DNA of 46,811 nucleotides from Solirubrobacter phytolaccae (GTDB taxonomy: Bacteria; Actinomycetota; Thermoleophilia; Solirubrobacterales; Solirubrobacteraceae). Under the pieces are notes generated by a model that saw nothing but the letters and a program-made list of their open reading frames with translations, searched no databases and had not been told where the DNA came from. The stretch lies in the NCBI RefSeq assembly GCF_027587195.1, contig NZ_JAPDDP010000064.1:1-46811 (forward strand), written 5' to 3'. Shown piece after piece: positions 14,698 through 27,673 of this stretch (positions are counted from its first letter, which is position 1; each line of letters opens with the position of its first letter). The translations under genes were made by a program, and so were the position numbers.

Positions 14698-16940
14698 GCC
14701 GCGCGGACCTGGCCGGTGGCCGCCGCGCGGGCGTCGATGGCGCGCATCCAGCCCGCGCCGAGGGCGGCCATCGAGGCCTCCCACGTGCGTTCGCGGACCG
14801 CGGCGAGACCGCCGCGCGCCAAGCGGGAACGGGCCGTGGGGGAAGAGGCGAGACCGGCGACCGCGTCCGCGATCGCGCTCGTCCGGGCCGGGCAGAGCAT
14901 GCCCGTGCGGCCCGAGTCGATCAGCTCGGTCGGGCCGCCCGCCGCCACAGCGACGACGGGCAGGCCCGACGCCTGTGCCTCCAACACCACCTGCCCGAAG
15001 GTGTCGGTCTGTGAGCAGAAGAGGAACAGGTCGGCGTCCGCGTAGGCGCGGGCGAGCGCCTCGCCCTCGAGCCAGCCGAGAAACGTGCCCGCGCTGCCCA
15101 GGCGGGCGCGCAGCGTGTCCTCCTCGGGCCCGCCGCCGGCGAGCACGAGCTCCAGGCGCGGGTCGCGCGCCCGGGCGGCGAGGAACGCGTCGGCCAGCAG
15201 GTCGACGCCCTTCTCCTTCGTGAGCCGGCCCGCGTAGAGGACGCGGACCTTGCCGTCGCTGGAGCGGGTGCGCAGCGTCGGCGAGAAGCGCTCGACGTCC
15301 ACGCCGCGGTCCCAGCGCCCCACCTGCTCGATGCCCATCGTCGCGAGCCGCGCGTCGGAGACCTTCGACGGCGAGAGCACAACGTCGCACGCGCCGTAGA
15401 AGGCGCCGAGCGCGGCCTCCATCGCGAAGCCGAGCTGCTCGTTCCCGCTGCGCAGCTGCGTGTAGGCGGTGAGCTCGGTGTGGTACGAGCCCGCGGTCGG
15501 CAGGCCGAGGACGCGCCCGATGAGCGCGCTCGCCACGCCCGCCGGACCCGGCGAGCAGAGGTGCAGCACGCCGTAGCGGCCTTCGCTCAGCGCCTCGACG
15601 ACCGCCGGCAGCGACGGCACACCGACCCGCAGCCCGGCGTAGAACGGGATGTCGACCTCGGCCACCGCCGACAGCCGGCGGTCCACGTGCGGGTCGGTGC
15701 CGATGACCTCGACCTCGAAGCCCGGCACGCCGCGCTCGCGGATCTCGTCGATCGTGTGCGTCACGCCGTGCATCCCGCCGATCCCGTCGGCGACCAGCGC
15801 CACGCGGATCGGCTCGTTCTCGCGCCGAGCCAGCTTCTGCTTCTCGCGGCCGAGGAAGGCGGCGGCGGGCGCGTACGGGATCGCCGCGACGCACGCGCCG
15901 AACACCTCTTCGGCGGCCGCGTCGAGCTCACCCGGCGCCGCGATCGCCCGGGCGACCGCACGCTCGAGGCCACGCTCGTGGCAGCGCCGCGCGCGCCGCT
16001 CGAGGGCGGCGTGCGAGAAGCCGTCCGACTGGAGGAGGGCGAGCAGGTCACGCTCGCTCAGGCGCAGGTCCACCGCGTCCAGCCACGCGCGCAGCAGGGC
16101 CCGGCCGTCCTCGGGACAGAGGTCGGCGGCCATAGGGCCACTACGGGCATCGCCCTCCGTCATGACGCGCTCGACCATCCGCAGGACCGCGCTCGGGTCC
16201 GGTGCGCTGCTCGACTCGCCACGGCCCAGCGCGCGAACCGCCAGCGCCATCGCCGCGTGCGCCCACTTGGCCGCGGAGCCCTGGTCACCCTGGGCTTCGA
16301 CGCGACCGGCGCGGATGTGCGCGAGGAACTCCGCCGGGCCGGGCGCGAAGGGCGTCTCCGACCACGTGCGACCGATGTCGACGCCGGCGTGATCGTCGGA
16401 GCCGCCGACCCCGATCCCGCCGTGCGTCTCCGTGTAGATCGCGGCGGGGTGGTTGAGCTCCGGGGCGCGCGAGCCGTTGCGCACCTCCCAGACGTCGAAG
16501 AGCTGCGCGAGCCGGCGCCGGTGGCGCGGCTGCAGCGGCGCCTCGACGGCGTAGAACGGGTGCGCGAGCGCGCACGTGATCTCGTTGGAGTGCAGGTAGT
16601 CGGCGACGATCTCGACGTCGTCGTTGTGCGCCTGCAGCCAGTCGTGGTCGTCGGGGGTGATGCCGAGGCAGAGCACGTGCACGGCCTGGGGCTCGCCCTT
16701 GAAGCCGACCGTCAGCTCTTCGGAGATGAACACGTCCGGCAGGTCGGCGATCGACAGGACGCCGTCGATGGTGTCGTGATCCGTGATGGTCACGAAGTCC
16801 ATCCCGCGGCGCTTGGCCAGCGAGTAGACCTCTTCGGGCGGCGTCGCGCACTCCGGCAGGCCAAGAGCGCGCTGGACGCCGAGCTTGGAGACCTCAGATG
16901 CCGTGGAGTGGCAGTGGAGGTCTGCACGGCTGGTGGTCAT
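14694..16940 (-). CDS. PHP-phosphoesterase / GT4 glycosyltransferase fusion
   Basis: A 748-aa two-domain protein. Residues about 5-235 form a PHP phosphoesterase domain with metal ligands in ADLHCHST, VTITDHDTIDG, CALAHPF and GVGGSDDHAG. A helical region of about 130 residues follows. From about 375 to the end is a GT4 glycosyltransferase: IRVALVADGIGGMHGVTH, GSYHTELTAY, VRVLYAGRLTKEKGVDLL and the EX7E motif in CSQTDTFGQVVLEAQASGLP. The ATG (MTTSRADLHCHS) was chosen because the PHP domain begins at once; the longer ORF reads into the promoter. The fusion suggests one protein that trims a phosphorylated sugar and transfers glycosyl groups. It is the first gene of a seven-gene coupled operon, divergent from GH31. 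Confidence 0.92.
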   Translation of the reverse strand: MTTSRADLHCHSTASEVSKLGVQRALGLPECATPPEEVYSLAKRRGMDFVTITDHDTIDGVLSIADLPDVFISEELTVGFKGEPQAVHVLCLGITPDDHDWLQAHNDDVEIVADYLHSNEITCALAHPFYAVEAPLQPRHRRRLAQLFDVWEVRNGSRAPELNHPAAIYTETHGGIGVGGSDDHAGVDIGRTWSETPFAPGPAEFLAHIRAGRVEAQGDQGSAAKWAHAAMALAVRALGRGESSSAPDPSAVLRMVERVMTEGDARSGPMAADLCPEDGRALLRAWLDAVDLRLSERDLLALLQSDGFSHAALERRARRCHERGLERAVARAIAAPGELDAAAEEVFGACVAAIPYAPAAAFLGREKQKLARRENEPIRVALVADGIGGMHGVTHTIDEIRERGVPGFEVEVIGTDPHVDRRLSAVAEVDIPFYAGLRVGVPSLPAVVEALSEGRYGVLHLCSPGPAGVASALIGRVLGLPTAGSYHTELTAYTQLRSGNEQLGFAMEAALGAFYGACDVVLSPSKVSDARLATMGIEQVGRWDRGVDVERFSPTLRTRSSDGKVRVLYAGRLTKEKGVDLLADAFLAARARDPRLELVLAGGGPEEDTLRARLGSAGTFLGWLEGEALARAYADADLFLFCSQTDTFGQVVLEAQASGLPVVAVAAGGPTELIDSGRTGMLCPARTSAIADAVAGLASSPTARSRLARGGLAAVRERTWEASMAALGAGWMRAIDARAAATGQVRAA

Positions 16941-16954
16941 GTCCGCAGAATCGC

Positions 16955-16967
16955 CCTGCTCAGCAGG
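16955..16967. promoter_or_regulatory. Inverted repeat in the divergent promoter (possible operator)
   Basis: CCTGCT-C-AGCAGG, a perfect 6-bp inverted repeat with one central base, between the PHP-GT4 start (16940) and the GH31 start (17035). It is placed where a repressor could affect the minus-strand operon. No regulator gene is adjacent. Confidence 0.35.
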
Positions 16968-17034
16968 TCTTTTGTGATCAAGCAGCAACGAACCGGTGAT
17001 CGTCCTGTGAACATCCGCACGAGATCCGGAGGCG

Positions 17035-19074
17035 ATGGCGAACCTGAGGCCCGTGAAGGTGCGCACGTGGGAAGGCCGCGCGGAGGATCAGTTCATCCAG
17101 CTGACCGAGGGCATGGTCGCGGCGGAGACGCTCGAGGACCCGGTCGACGGCACGGACTTCACGGTCGAGGAGATCGCGCCGCGGCATCAGCTGATCACGG
17201 TCGCGCCACGCGCGCACCGCATGGGCCTCGTGCTGCCCGGGCATCCCGAGCAGCGGTTCGTGGGCCTCGGCGCGCGGCACGGCCTGCACGTCGACCAGGC
17301 CGGTCGCTCACTCCAGCTCGGCGCCGACCGCGCGTACACGGGCCCGGACTGCCCGCCGGACATGCTCGACGTCGGCGGGATCCCGCAGGGCGACTACGCG
17401 CCGGTGCCGTTCGTGCTCAGCAGCCGCGGCTGGGCGGCGTGGGTGGAGAACGAGGGGCACGGCGTGCGCTTCGACCTCGGCGACGAGGTCGTGCTCTCCA
17501 CGCGCGCCGCCGCGGGCCCGCTGCGCGTGCACTTGTTCACGCACGCGACGCCCGCCGCCCGGCTGCGCGCCTTCCTGCGCGCCACGGCGTCGTTCCCGGC
17601 CGTGCTCCCCGAGTGGGCGTACGGCTTCTGGAAGAGCCGCGACGTCTACGCCCACCAGCGCGACGCCGAGGCCGACTACGAGGGCCACCGCGCGCACGAC
17701 ATCCCGCTCGACGCGATCGTCCTCGACTCGCCCTGGGCGACGCAATACAACACGTGGGAGTTCAACCCGCACCAGTTCCCGGACGCGCGCGGGTACGTGC
17801 AGCGGCTGCGCGAGGACGGCGTCCGCACGGTCGTCTGGGTCGCGCCGTGGGTGAACCTGGACTCGCGCGAGGGCCAGTACCCGCCCGACGACGAGTCCGC
17901 GCGACTGCACCGCGAGCCGGCGCCGAACTACGAGCCGCGCCACTTCGTGCGGGACTCCAGTGGCGACCCGGTCGTCGCCAAGTGGTGGATGGGCAAGGGC
18001 TCGCCCGTCGACTTCACGTCGCCCGCCGCCGAGGCGTGGTGGCGCGAGCAGGCCAAGCGGGTGCTCGCGCTGGGCGTCGAGGGCATCAAGGCCGACGATG
18101 GCGAGGGCTGGTACATCCCCGACGACGCGCGCTTCGCCGACGGCACGACCGGCGCGCAGGCGGCCTGGGGGCACGGGCTCAAGTACCGGCGCAGCATGCA
18201 GCGCGCGCTCGACGAGGTGCACCCGGGCCGCGGCGTGCTGTTCGGCCGGCCCGGCTGGACGGGGCAGCAGGGCGTCGGCATCACCTGGGGCGGCGACCAG
18301 CCGAGCGACTTCTGGTCGCTGCGCACGCTCGTCGCCGCGACGCTCACCGCCGCCGCGACCGGCTTCAGCAACTGGTCGCACGACATCGGCGGCTACCTCG
18401 GCGAGCGGCTGGTCTCGAGGGCGAACAAGGAGCTGCTGGCGCGCTGGGTGCAGTTCGGCTGCTTCACGCCGCTGATGCAGGCGCACGCGCGGTTCGAGCA
18501 GGAGGCGTGGACCTACGACGAGGAGTTGCTGACGATCTACCGCGCGCACGTCCTCCTGCACGAGCGCCTGGTGCCGTACGTCCGCGCCGCGGCGGCGACC
18601 GCGCAACGCTCAGGCCTGCCGATCGTCCGGCCGCTCGCGCTCACCGATCCGCGCGACGTCCGCGGCTGGTCGATCGCGGACGCGTACGGCTACGGCCCGT
18701 CGCTCTGGGTCGCGCCGGTGCTGGAGGACGGCGCGCGGTCGGTCCACGTCGACCTGCCGCGCGGCGACTGGATCGACTGGCACACCGGCGCCGAGCACGC
18801 GGGCGGCGGCGAGGTCGACGCGCCGGCGCCGCTGGACCGCATCCCGACCTGGGTGCGTCGCGGCGCGCTGCTTGTCACGTATCCGACCGAGCACGTCGCG
18901 CGCGGACTGGGGGACACGCCGGAGCACGAACGCCCGCTCGAGGCCACGCTCTACGGCGAGCCAATTGGCGGCCGGGCGTCGGTCCGCCTCGCCGACGGCA
19001 CGAGGATCCGCTACGAGCGCGGCGAATTCTCAGTCACCCCCGACCGCCGGGTGGCCTTCCGGGCGCGAACCTAG
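17035..19074 (+). CDS. GH31 glycoside hydrolase (alpha-glucosidase/xylosidase-like)
   Basis: A 679-aa GH31 enzyme. An N-terminal beta-sandwich (to about 200) is followed by the TIM barrel starting LPEWAYGFWKSRD. The nucleophile segment is GIKADDGEGW (D354, replacing the usual KxDxGE) and the acid/base segment WGGDQPSDFWSLR. ATGFSNWSHDIGGY and FTPLMQAHAR are also family-typical. The C-terminal beta domain contains DAYGYGPSLWVAPVLEDGAR. No signal peptide, so it probably acts on internal or imported oligosaccharides. GGAGG lies close upstream of the ATG. It is divergent from the glycan operon and followed by a phosphodiester glycosidase gene. Confidence 0.94.
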   Translation: MANLRPVKVRTWEGRAEDQFIQLTEGMVAAETLEDPVDGTDFTVEEIAPRHQLITVAPRAHRMGLVLPGHPEQRFVGLGARHGLHVDQAGRSLQLGADRAYTGPDCPPDMLDVGGIPQGDYAPVPFVLSSRGWAAWVENEGHGVRFDLGDEVVLSTRAAAGPLRVHLFTHATPAARLRAFLRATASFPAVLPEWAYGFWKSRDVYAHQRDAEADYEGHRAHDIPLDAIVLDSPWATQYNTWEFNPHQFPDARGYVQRLREDGVRTVVWVAPWVNLDSREGQYPPDDESARLHREPAPNYEPRHFVRDSSGDPVVAKWWMGKGSPVDFTSPAAEAWWREQAKRVLALGVEGIKADDGEGWYIPDDARFADGTTGAQAAWGHGLKYRRSMQRALDEVHPGRGVLFGRPGWTGQQGVGITWGGDQPSDFWSLRTLVAATLTAAATGFSNWSHDIGGYLGERLVSRANKELLARWVQFGCFTPLMQAHARFEQEAWTYDEELLTIYRAHVLLHERLVPYVRAAAATAQRSGLPIVRPLALTDPRDVRGWSIADAYGYGPSLWVAPVLEDGARSVHVDLPRGDWIDWHTGAEHAGGGEVDAPAPLDRIPTWVRRGALLVTYPTEHVARGLGDTPEHERPLEATLYGEPIGGRASVRLADGTRIRYERGEFSVTPDRRVAFRART

Positions 19075-19124
19075 CCCAACGGGCTGTTCACATCCTCGCC
19101 GGTCACAAGGACGATTCTGGACTC

Positions 19125-19904
19125 ATGGCACTCGCCTCCCACGTCGCCCCGCTGCGGGCACCGCGCTCGGGCTCGGCCCGCCGCATGCGGTTGGACCTCG
19201 AGGACGGGGCGCGCACGACGATCCACGTCGCCGCCTACGCCACCGCGAGCACGGAGTTGCGCGTCGCGGTGCTGCGGGGACAGGCGAAGCTCGAGGCGTG
19301 GTGCGCCGGCCAGGGTGTGCAGGAGGCGATCGTCGGCGGCTTCTTCGCCCGCCCGCACGGCACGCCGCTCGGCGAGGTGCGCACCCGCGGCGTCGTCCGC
19401 GAGCACGTGCCGTTCACCGCGCCGTTCGACGGGGTGCGCGCGTGCGTGCACGTCGACGGCGGCGTCGCGGCGATCGCGCCGCGCTCCGCGCTGCCCGCGA
19501 CCCCGCGCGGCGACCTGTTGCAGGCCGGTCCGCTGCTCGTGCGCGACGGCCGTCCGGTGTTCCGTCGCGAGGAGGACCACGAGGGCTTCAGCGCCGCCAA
19601 CGGCCAGTTCGACTCCGACATCACCGACGGCCGCTACCCGCGCGCCGCGGTCGGCCTTGCGGAGGACCGCATGTTCGCGGTCGCCGTCGACGGCCGCTCG
19701 CGCCACGACGCCGGCGTCACGCTCGAGGAGCTCGCGGCGCTGATGGCCGCGCTCGGCTGCCACTCGGCGATGAACCTCGACGGCGGCGGCTCGACCTCGC
19801 TGATCTCCGGCGGCCGCCTGCGCAACCGCCCGCGCGCCGCTTACGACGTGATGGAAGAGGGCGGGCGCCCGATCTCAACCGCGCTGCTCTTCGTCCCGCG
19901 CTGA
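19125..19904 (+). CDS. Phosphodiester glycosidase (NAGPA-domain) protein
   Basis: A 259-aa protein matching the NAGPA (phosphodiester alpha-GlcNAcase) domain: EAIVGGFFARPHGTPLGEVR, PRAAVGLAEDRMFAVAVDGR, and the C-terminal LEELAALMAALGCHSAMNLDGGGSTSL signature. The domain cleaves sugar-1-phosphodiester links in the animal uncovering enzyme and in phage/bacterial cell-wall glycan metabolism. No signal peptide is evident. It starts 50 bp after GH31, and TGTTCACA (19085-19092) in the gap repeats the TGTGAACA site upstream of GH31. Its 3' end overlaps the convergent LigD-type gene by 30 bp. Confidence 0.9.
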   Translation: MALASHVAPLRAPRSGSARRMRLDLEDGARTTIHVAAYATASTELRVAVLRGQAKLEAWCAGQGVQEAIVGGFFARPHGTPLGEVRTRGVVREHVPFTAPFDGVRACVHVDGGVAAIAPRSALPATPRGDLLQAGPLLVRDGRPVFRREEDHEGFSAANGQFDSDITDGRYPRAAVGLAEDRMFAVAVDGRSRHDAGVTLEELAALMAALGCHSAMNLDGGGSTSLISGGRLRNRPRAAYDVMEEGGRPISTALLFVPR

Positions 19905-20813
19905 CGCGCGCTTGCGGCGCTTGCCCTCGTGCATCGCGGCGACGCGGGCGACGGGGATCGCCCGGCCCTCTTCGACCAGGTCCTCCGGCAGCGACTGGGG
20001 CGCGGGCATGGCTTCGGCCCACGGGTCACGCGCGCCGAGCACGTCCAGCGCGGTCTTGATCGTGAACTCGCGCGGGTCGACGCTTTCCAGCTCGTCCCAG
20101 GCGACCGGGAACGACACCGGCGTGCCCGGGCGGATGCGCGGCGAGTAGGCGGCGACGACGGTCGCGCCGCCCGCACGCGTAGCGTCGACGAACACCTTGC
20201 CCTCGCGCTCCTCGACCACGTAGGCGGTGGTGGCGAGCGCCGGGTCTAGCGCCGCCGCGCGGGCCGCCAGAGCGCGCGTCGCGGCGGCCACCGCGTCGCC
20301 CTCGATCGGCATCAGCGGGACGAAGACGTGCACGCCCTTCGCGCCGCTCGTCTTTACCGCTCCCGAGAGCCCCGCACTCGACAGCGCCTCCCGGACGAGG
20401 AGCGCGGTCCGTGCTGCGACGTCGAAGGCCGCGCCCGGCGGTGGGTCGAGGTCCAGCACGAGGTGCGACTGCGGGTGGCCGAGCGTCGGGTGGTACTCGA
20501 CAGCGCGCTGGTTGGCGAACCAGCGCAGCGTCGCCGGGTCGTTGCAGAGCGCGTAGTGGACCTCGCGCTTGGAGGTCTCGGCCCAGATCGCCACGCGCTC
20601 GATCCAGTCGGGCGCGCCCTTGGGCAGGTTCTTCTGCATGAACGGCTTCTGGCCCGGCCGGACGCGCATCACCGACAGCGGGCGGTCGCGGAGCTGGCCC
20701 ACGAGCCGGTCCGCGACCGCGTCGAGGTACGCGACGAGGTCGCCCTTCGTGGCCTCCGCCCCGTCGAACAGGAGCGAGTCGAGGCTGGTCAGGGCGACGT
20801 CGTCCCGGTTCAC
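19875..20813 (-). CDS. Stand-alone LigD-type polymerase/primase domain protein
   Basis: A 312-aa archaeo-eukaryotic-primase-fold polymerase (PolDom), as in the polymerase part of bacterial DNA ligase D and mycobacterial PolD1/PolD2. Key parts: FMQKNLPKGAPDWIERV, the catalytic LVLDLDPPPG (two Asp), VKTSGAKGVHVFVPL, and YSPRIRPGTPVSFPVAWDEL. No ligase or nuclease domain is attached, and no ku gene is in the window. It may fill gaps in non-homologous end joining or other repair. The GTG at 20813 was chosen because MNRDDVALTS starts the domain; 80 upstream residues overlap the SIMPL gene in another frame. It lies 10 bp downstream of the SIMPL stop. Confidence 0.93.
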   Translation of the reverse strand: MNRDDVALTSLDSLLFDGAEATKGDLVAYLDAVADRLVGQLRDRPLSVMRVRPGQKPFMQKNLPKGAPDWIERVAIWAETSKREVHYALCNDPATLRWFANQRAVEYHPTLGHPQSHLVLDLDPPPGAAFDVAARTALLVREALSSAGLSGAVKTSGAKGVHVFVPLMPIEGDAVAAATRALAARAAALDPALATTAYVVEEREGKVFVDATRAGGATVVAAYSPRIRPGTPVSFPVAWDELESVDPREFTIKTALDVLGARDPWAEAMPAPQSLPEDLVEEGRAIPVARVAAMHEGKRRKRASARDEEQRG

Positions 20814-20823
20814 ACGGTCAACC

Positions 20824-21564
20824 CTAAAGGGGGGCGGCGGTGAACACCACGCGCACCCGCTCGACGAACTGGCGCGTGCCCGAGGAGACGCTCGTCGGGT
20901 CGCTCTCGCCGCCGCCCGAGGTGGGCTCCTCCTCACCGCCGCCGCTCGACAGGTTCTGGACGCGGCTCGAGTCGTCGTCGCCGTCCGGCGCGAGGATGAC
21001 CGAGCGCACGCCGACGATCCGCATGCCGGTCTGCGCGGCCGCGTCGTCCGCACGCTTGCGCGCGTCGGCGATCGCGGCCCGCGTCGCCAGCAGGCGTCCG
21101 GCCGACGGGTCGACGAACCCGTACTCCGGGCCCTCGATGTTGTCCGCGCCGGCGTCGGCCGCGGCGTCCATGAGCGGGCCGATCTTCGTCACGTCCCGCA
21201 CGGTGAAGGTCAGGTACTGGCGGGCGGTGTAGCGGATGTAGGACGGGCGCCGCTTGGGCTTCACGCGCGAGCGGCTGATGTTCACGGACACGGTGCGGAT
21301 GTCGCTGGGCGCGACGCCGGCCGCCGTGGCGGCCTGGGCGATCGCCTTGGCGACGCGGTTCGTGGCGTTGCGCGCCGTGGTCGTCGAGCGTCCCTGCTCA
21401 GAGACGTACACGGCGAACGAGGCGACGTCCGGGGTGACCGTCGCGAGGCCGACGCCGTCGGCGGCGACGGTCGGCGTGGTGTCCGGCGTGGGGGTCGGCG
21501 TCTGCGCCGCGGCGGGCGTGGCGAACGCGAGTACGGCGAGACCGGCAAGGAAAGCGGTGCGCAT
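20824..21564 (-). CDS. SIMPL-domain (DUF541) secreted protein
   Basis: A 246-aa protein with an N-terminal signal peptide ([21 protein letters not shown], cleavage after about residue 20). A SIMPL/DUF541 domain follows: VTPDVASFAVYVSEQGRST, the GVAPSDIRTVSVNISR segment, and a C-terminal GTRQFVERVRVVFTAAPL. SIMPL proteins are periplasmic or surface oligomers (BP26, YggE) with envelope-stress roles; the exact function is unclear. A Gly/Glu/Ser-rich linker lies near residue 215. TATTGA is 6 nt from the ATG with no Shine-Dalgarno, so a leaderless start is plausible. The gene precedes the LigD-type gene by 10 bp. Confidence 0.88.
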   Translation of the reverse strand: MRTAFLAGLAVLAFATPAAAQTPTPTPDTTPTVAADGVGLATVTPDVASFAVYVSEQGRSTTTARNATNRVAKAIAQAATAAGVAPSDIRTVSVNISRSRVKPKRRPSYIRYTARQYLTFTVRDVTKIGPLMDAAADAGADNIEGPEYGFVDPSAGRLLATRAAIADARKRADDAAAQTGMRIVGVRSVILAPDGDDDSSRVQNLSSGGGEEEPTSGGGESDPTSVSSGTRQFVERVRVVFTAAPL

Positions 21565-21679
21565 GCCGGGTCAATACCCAGCAATTCAGTGTTCAACCTT
21601 CGCTCCCCGTGAATGAAGGCAACGCCCCACAGGGTATGTTCACGGTCTGGCTACATCACCTTCACACCCGCACGTCCTC

Positions 21680-22975
21680 ATGGGCCTGCTCTTCTACCCG
21701 CGCGGGGGTTCCGCCCACGTGGCGCGCAACCTCGCGCACACGCTCCCGTCCGTGGGCTGGGGCGCCTCGATCCTGTCGGGCAGCGTCACCGGTATGGGCG
21801 ACGCGCGCCGCTTCTACCACGACCTCGACGTGCGACCGGTGGACATGAGCCGCGCGCTCGAGTCCGGCGATCCCATGGCCGCGGACCCGCCGATGCACCC
21901 GTCCTACGAGGACCGGCCGGGCGCGCCCGACCGCGTCTTCGGCCTGCTGGACGCGGCCGCCGCCGAGCATCAGGTCCAGGCGTGGACGCGCGCGCTGCAG
22001 TCCGCGGGCGCCGCGCACGCCGACGTGCTCCACCTGCACCACCTGACGCCGCTCTACGAAGCCGCGAACCGCGCCGCGCCGGGCGTGCCGATCGTCGGCC
22101 ACCTGCACGGCACCGAGCTGCTGTTCCTCGAAGCGGTCGAGCGGGACCCGCTGCGCTGGCCGTACGGGCTCGCGTGGGCCGAGCGGATGCGCCAGTGGGC
22201 GCTGCAGGCCGAGCGCCTGATCGTGCTGTCGGAGAGCCAGATCGACCGCGCCGAGCGCGTCCTGCCGGTCGACCCCGACCGCTACACGCTCATCCCGAAC
22301 GGCTACGACCCGGACTGCTTCTTCCCGCGCGAGATCGATCGCGCCGCCGAGTGGGCGCGCCTGCTGCCCGACGCCGGCATCGAGGCCGACACGCCCGTGC
22401 TGCTCTACGTCGGCCGCTTCACCGAGGTCAAGCGCGTTCCGCTGCTGATCGAGGCCTACGAGCGCGCCCGCCCCGGCTTCGCCCGTCGCGCGCCGCTCGT
22501 CCTCGTCGGCGGGTTCCCGGGCGAGCACGAGGGCGAGCACCCCCGCGACACGATCGCGCGGCTGAACGCCCAGGACGTCCACCTCGCCGGCTGGCACGAG
22601 CACGACGACCTGCCCGACATCCTCTGCGCGTCCGACGTGGTCGTCCTGCCGAGCGTGCGCGAGCAGTTCGGCCAGGTGATCGTGGAGGGCATGGCCTGCG
22701 GGCTGCCCGCGATCGCCGTCGACGCGCACGGTCCGGCGGACATCGTCGATCACGGCGAGACGGGCTGGCTCGTGGAGCCCGACGACCTGCACACGCTCAC
22801 GAACGCGCTCGTGGAGGCGGTCAACCGCCCGGACGAGCGCCGGCGCCGCGGCGCGAACGCCGCCGAGGACGTGGCCGAGCGCTACGCCTGGCCGGCATTG
22901 GCCGACGACGTGGCGACCCTCTACGGCGAAGTCAGTGGCCGCGACGCAATGTTGTTGCGTGCAAACGGGGTCTAG
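21680..22975 (+). CDS. GT4-family glycosyltransferase
   Basis: A 431-aa GT-B glycosyltransferase. The N-terminal domain opens MGLLFYPRGGSAHVARNLA, with the acceptor-binding HLHGTELLFLEA. The C-terminal domain has YTLIPNGYDPDCFFP, VLLYVGRFTEVKRVPLLIEAY and the EX7E motif in SVREQFGQVIVEGMACGLP. Acceptor and donor are unknown. The ATG at 21680 is the first start after an in-frame stop; about 20 residues of the open frame upstream have no ATG, GTG or TTG. It stands alone between the SIMPL gene (divergent) and gltB. TGTTCACG at 21637 echoes the sites near GH31 and NAGPA. Confidence 0.91.
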   Translation: MGLLFYPRGGSAHVARNLAHTLPSVGWGASILSGSVTGMGDARRFYHDLDVRPVDMSRALESGDPMAADPPMHPSYEDRPGAPDRVFGLLDAAAAEHQVQAWTRALQSAGAAHADVLHLHHLTPLYEAANRAAPGVPIVGHLHGTELLFLEAVERDPLRWPYGLAWAERMRQWALQAERLIVLSESQIDRAERVLPVDPDRYTLIPNGYDPDCFFPREIDRAAEWARLLPDAGIEADTPVLLYVGRFTEVKRVPLLIEAYERARPGFARRAPLVLVGGFPGEHEGEHPRDTIARLNAQDVHLAGWHEHDDLPDILCASDVVVLPSVREQFGQVIVEGMACGLPAIAVDAHGPADIVDHGETGWLVEPDDLHTLTNALVEAVNRPDERRRRGANAAEDVAERYAWPALADDVATLYGEVSGRDAMLLRANGV

Positions 22976-23021
22976 AGCCACTAAAAGCTGCGCCAAACGC
23001 AACGAACGGCCAGCGCGTCTG

Positions 23022-23051
23022 TTGAGGAGCGTGCACGCCTGTTGCTACCTT
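23022..23051 (+). promoter_or_regulatory. Probable sigma-70-type promoter for gltBD
   Basis: TTGAGG (-35, 23022-23027), an 18-bp spacer and TACCTT (-10, 23046-23051, TANNNT type). Transcription would start near 23058, leaving a leader of about 53 nt before the gltB ATG. The leader contains a small CCGAG-CT-CTCGG hairpin. This gap of 135 bp after the glycosyltransferase contains no other gene. Confidence 0.5.
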
Positions 23052-23110
23052 GTCACTCCCTTCCGAGCTCTCGGATGGGGTGCCGCGTCCCCCGACCCCG
23101 TCGCTCGCCT

Positions 23111-27673
<4,563 letters not shown>

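Noticed and set aside
15480-19120. Upstream 1200 codons of the long plus-strand frame ending at 19904
   Set aside because: Only the last 260 codons (from 19125) encode a recognisable domain; the rest is antisense to PHP-GT4 or out of frame with GH31.
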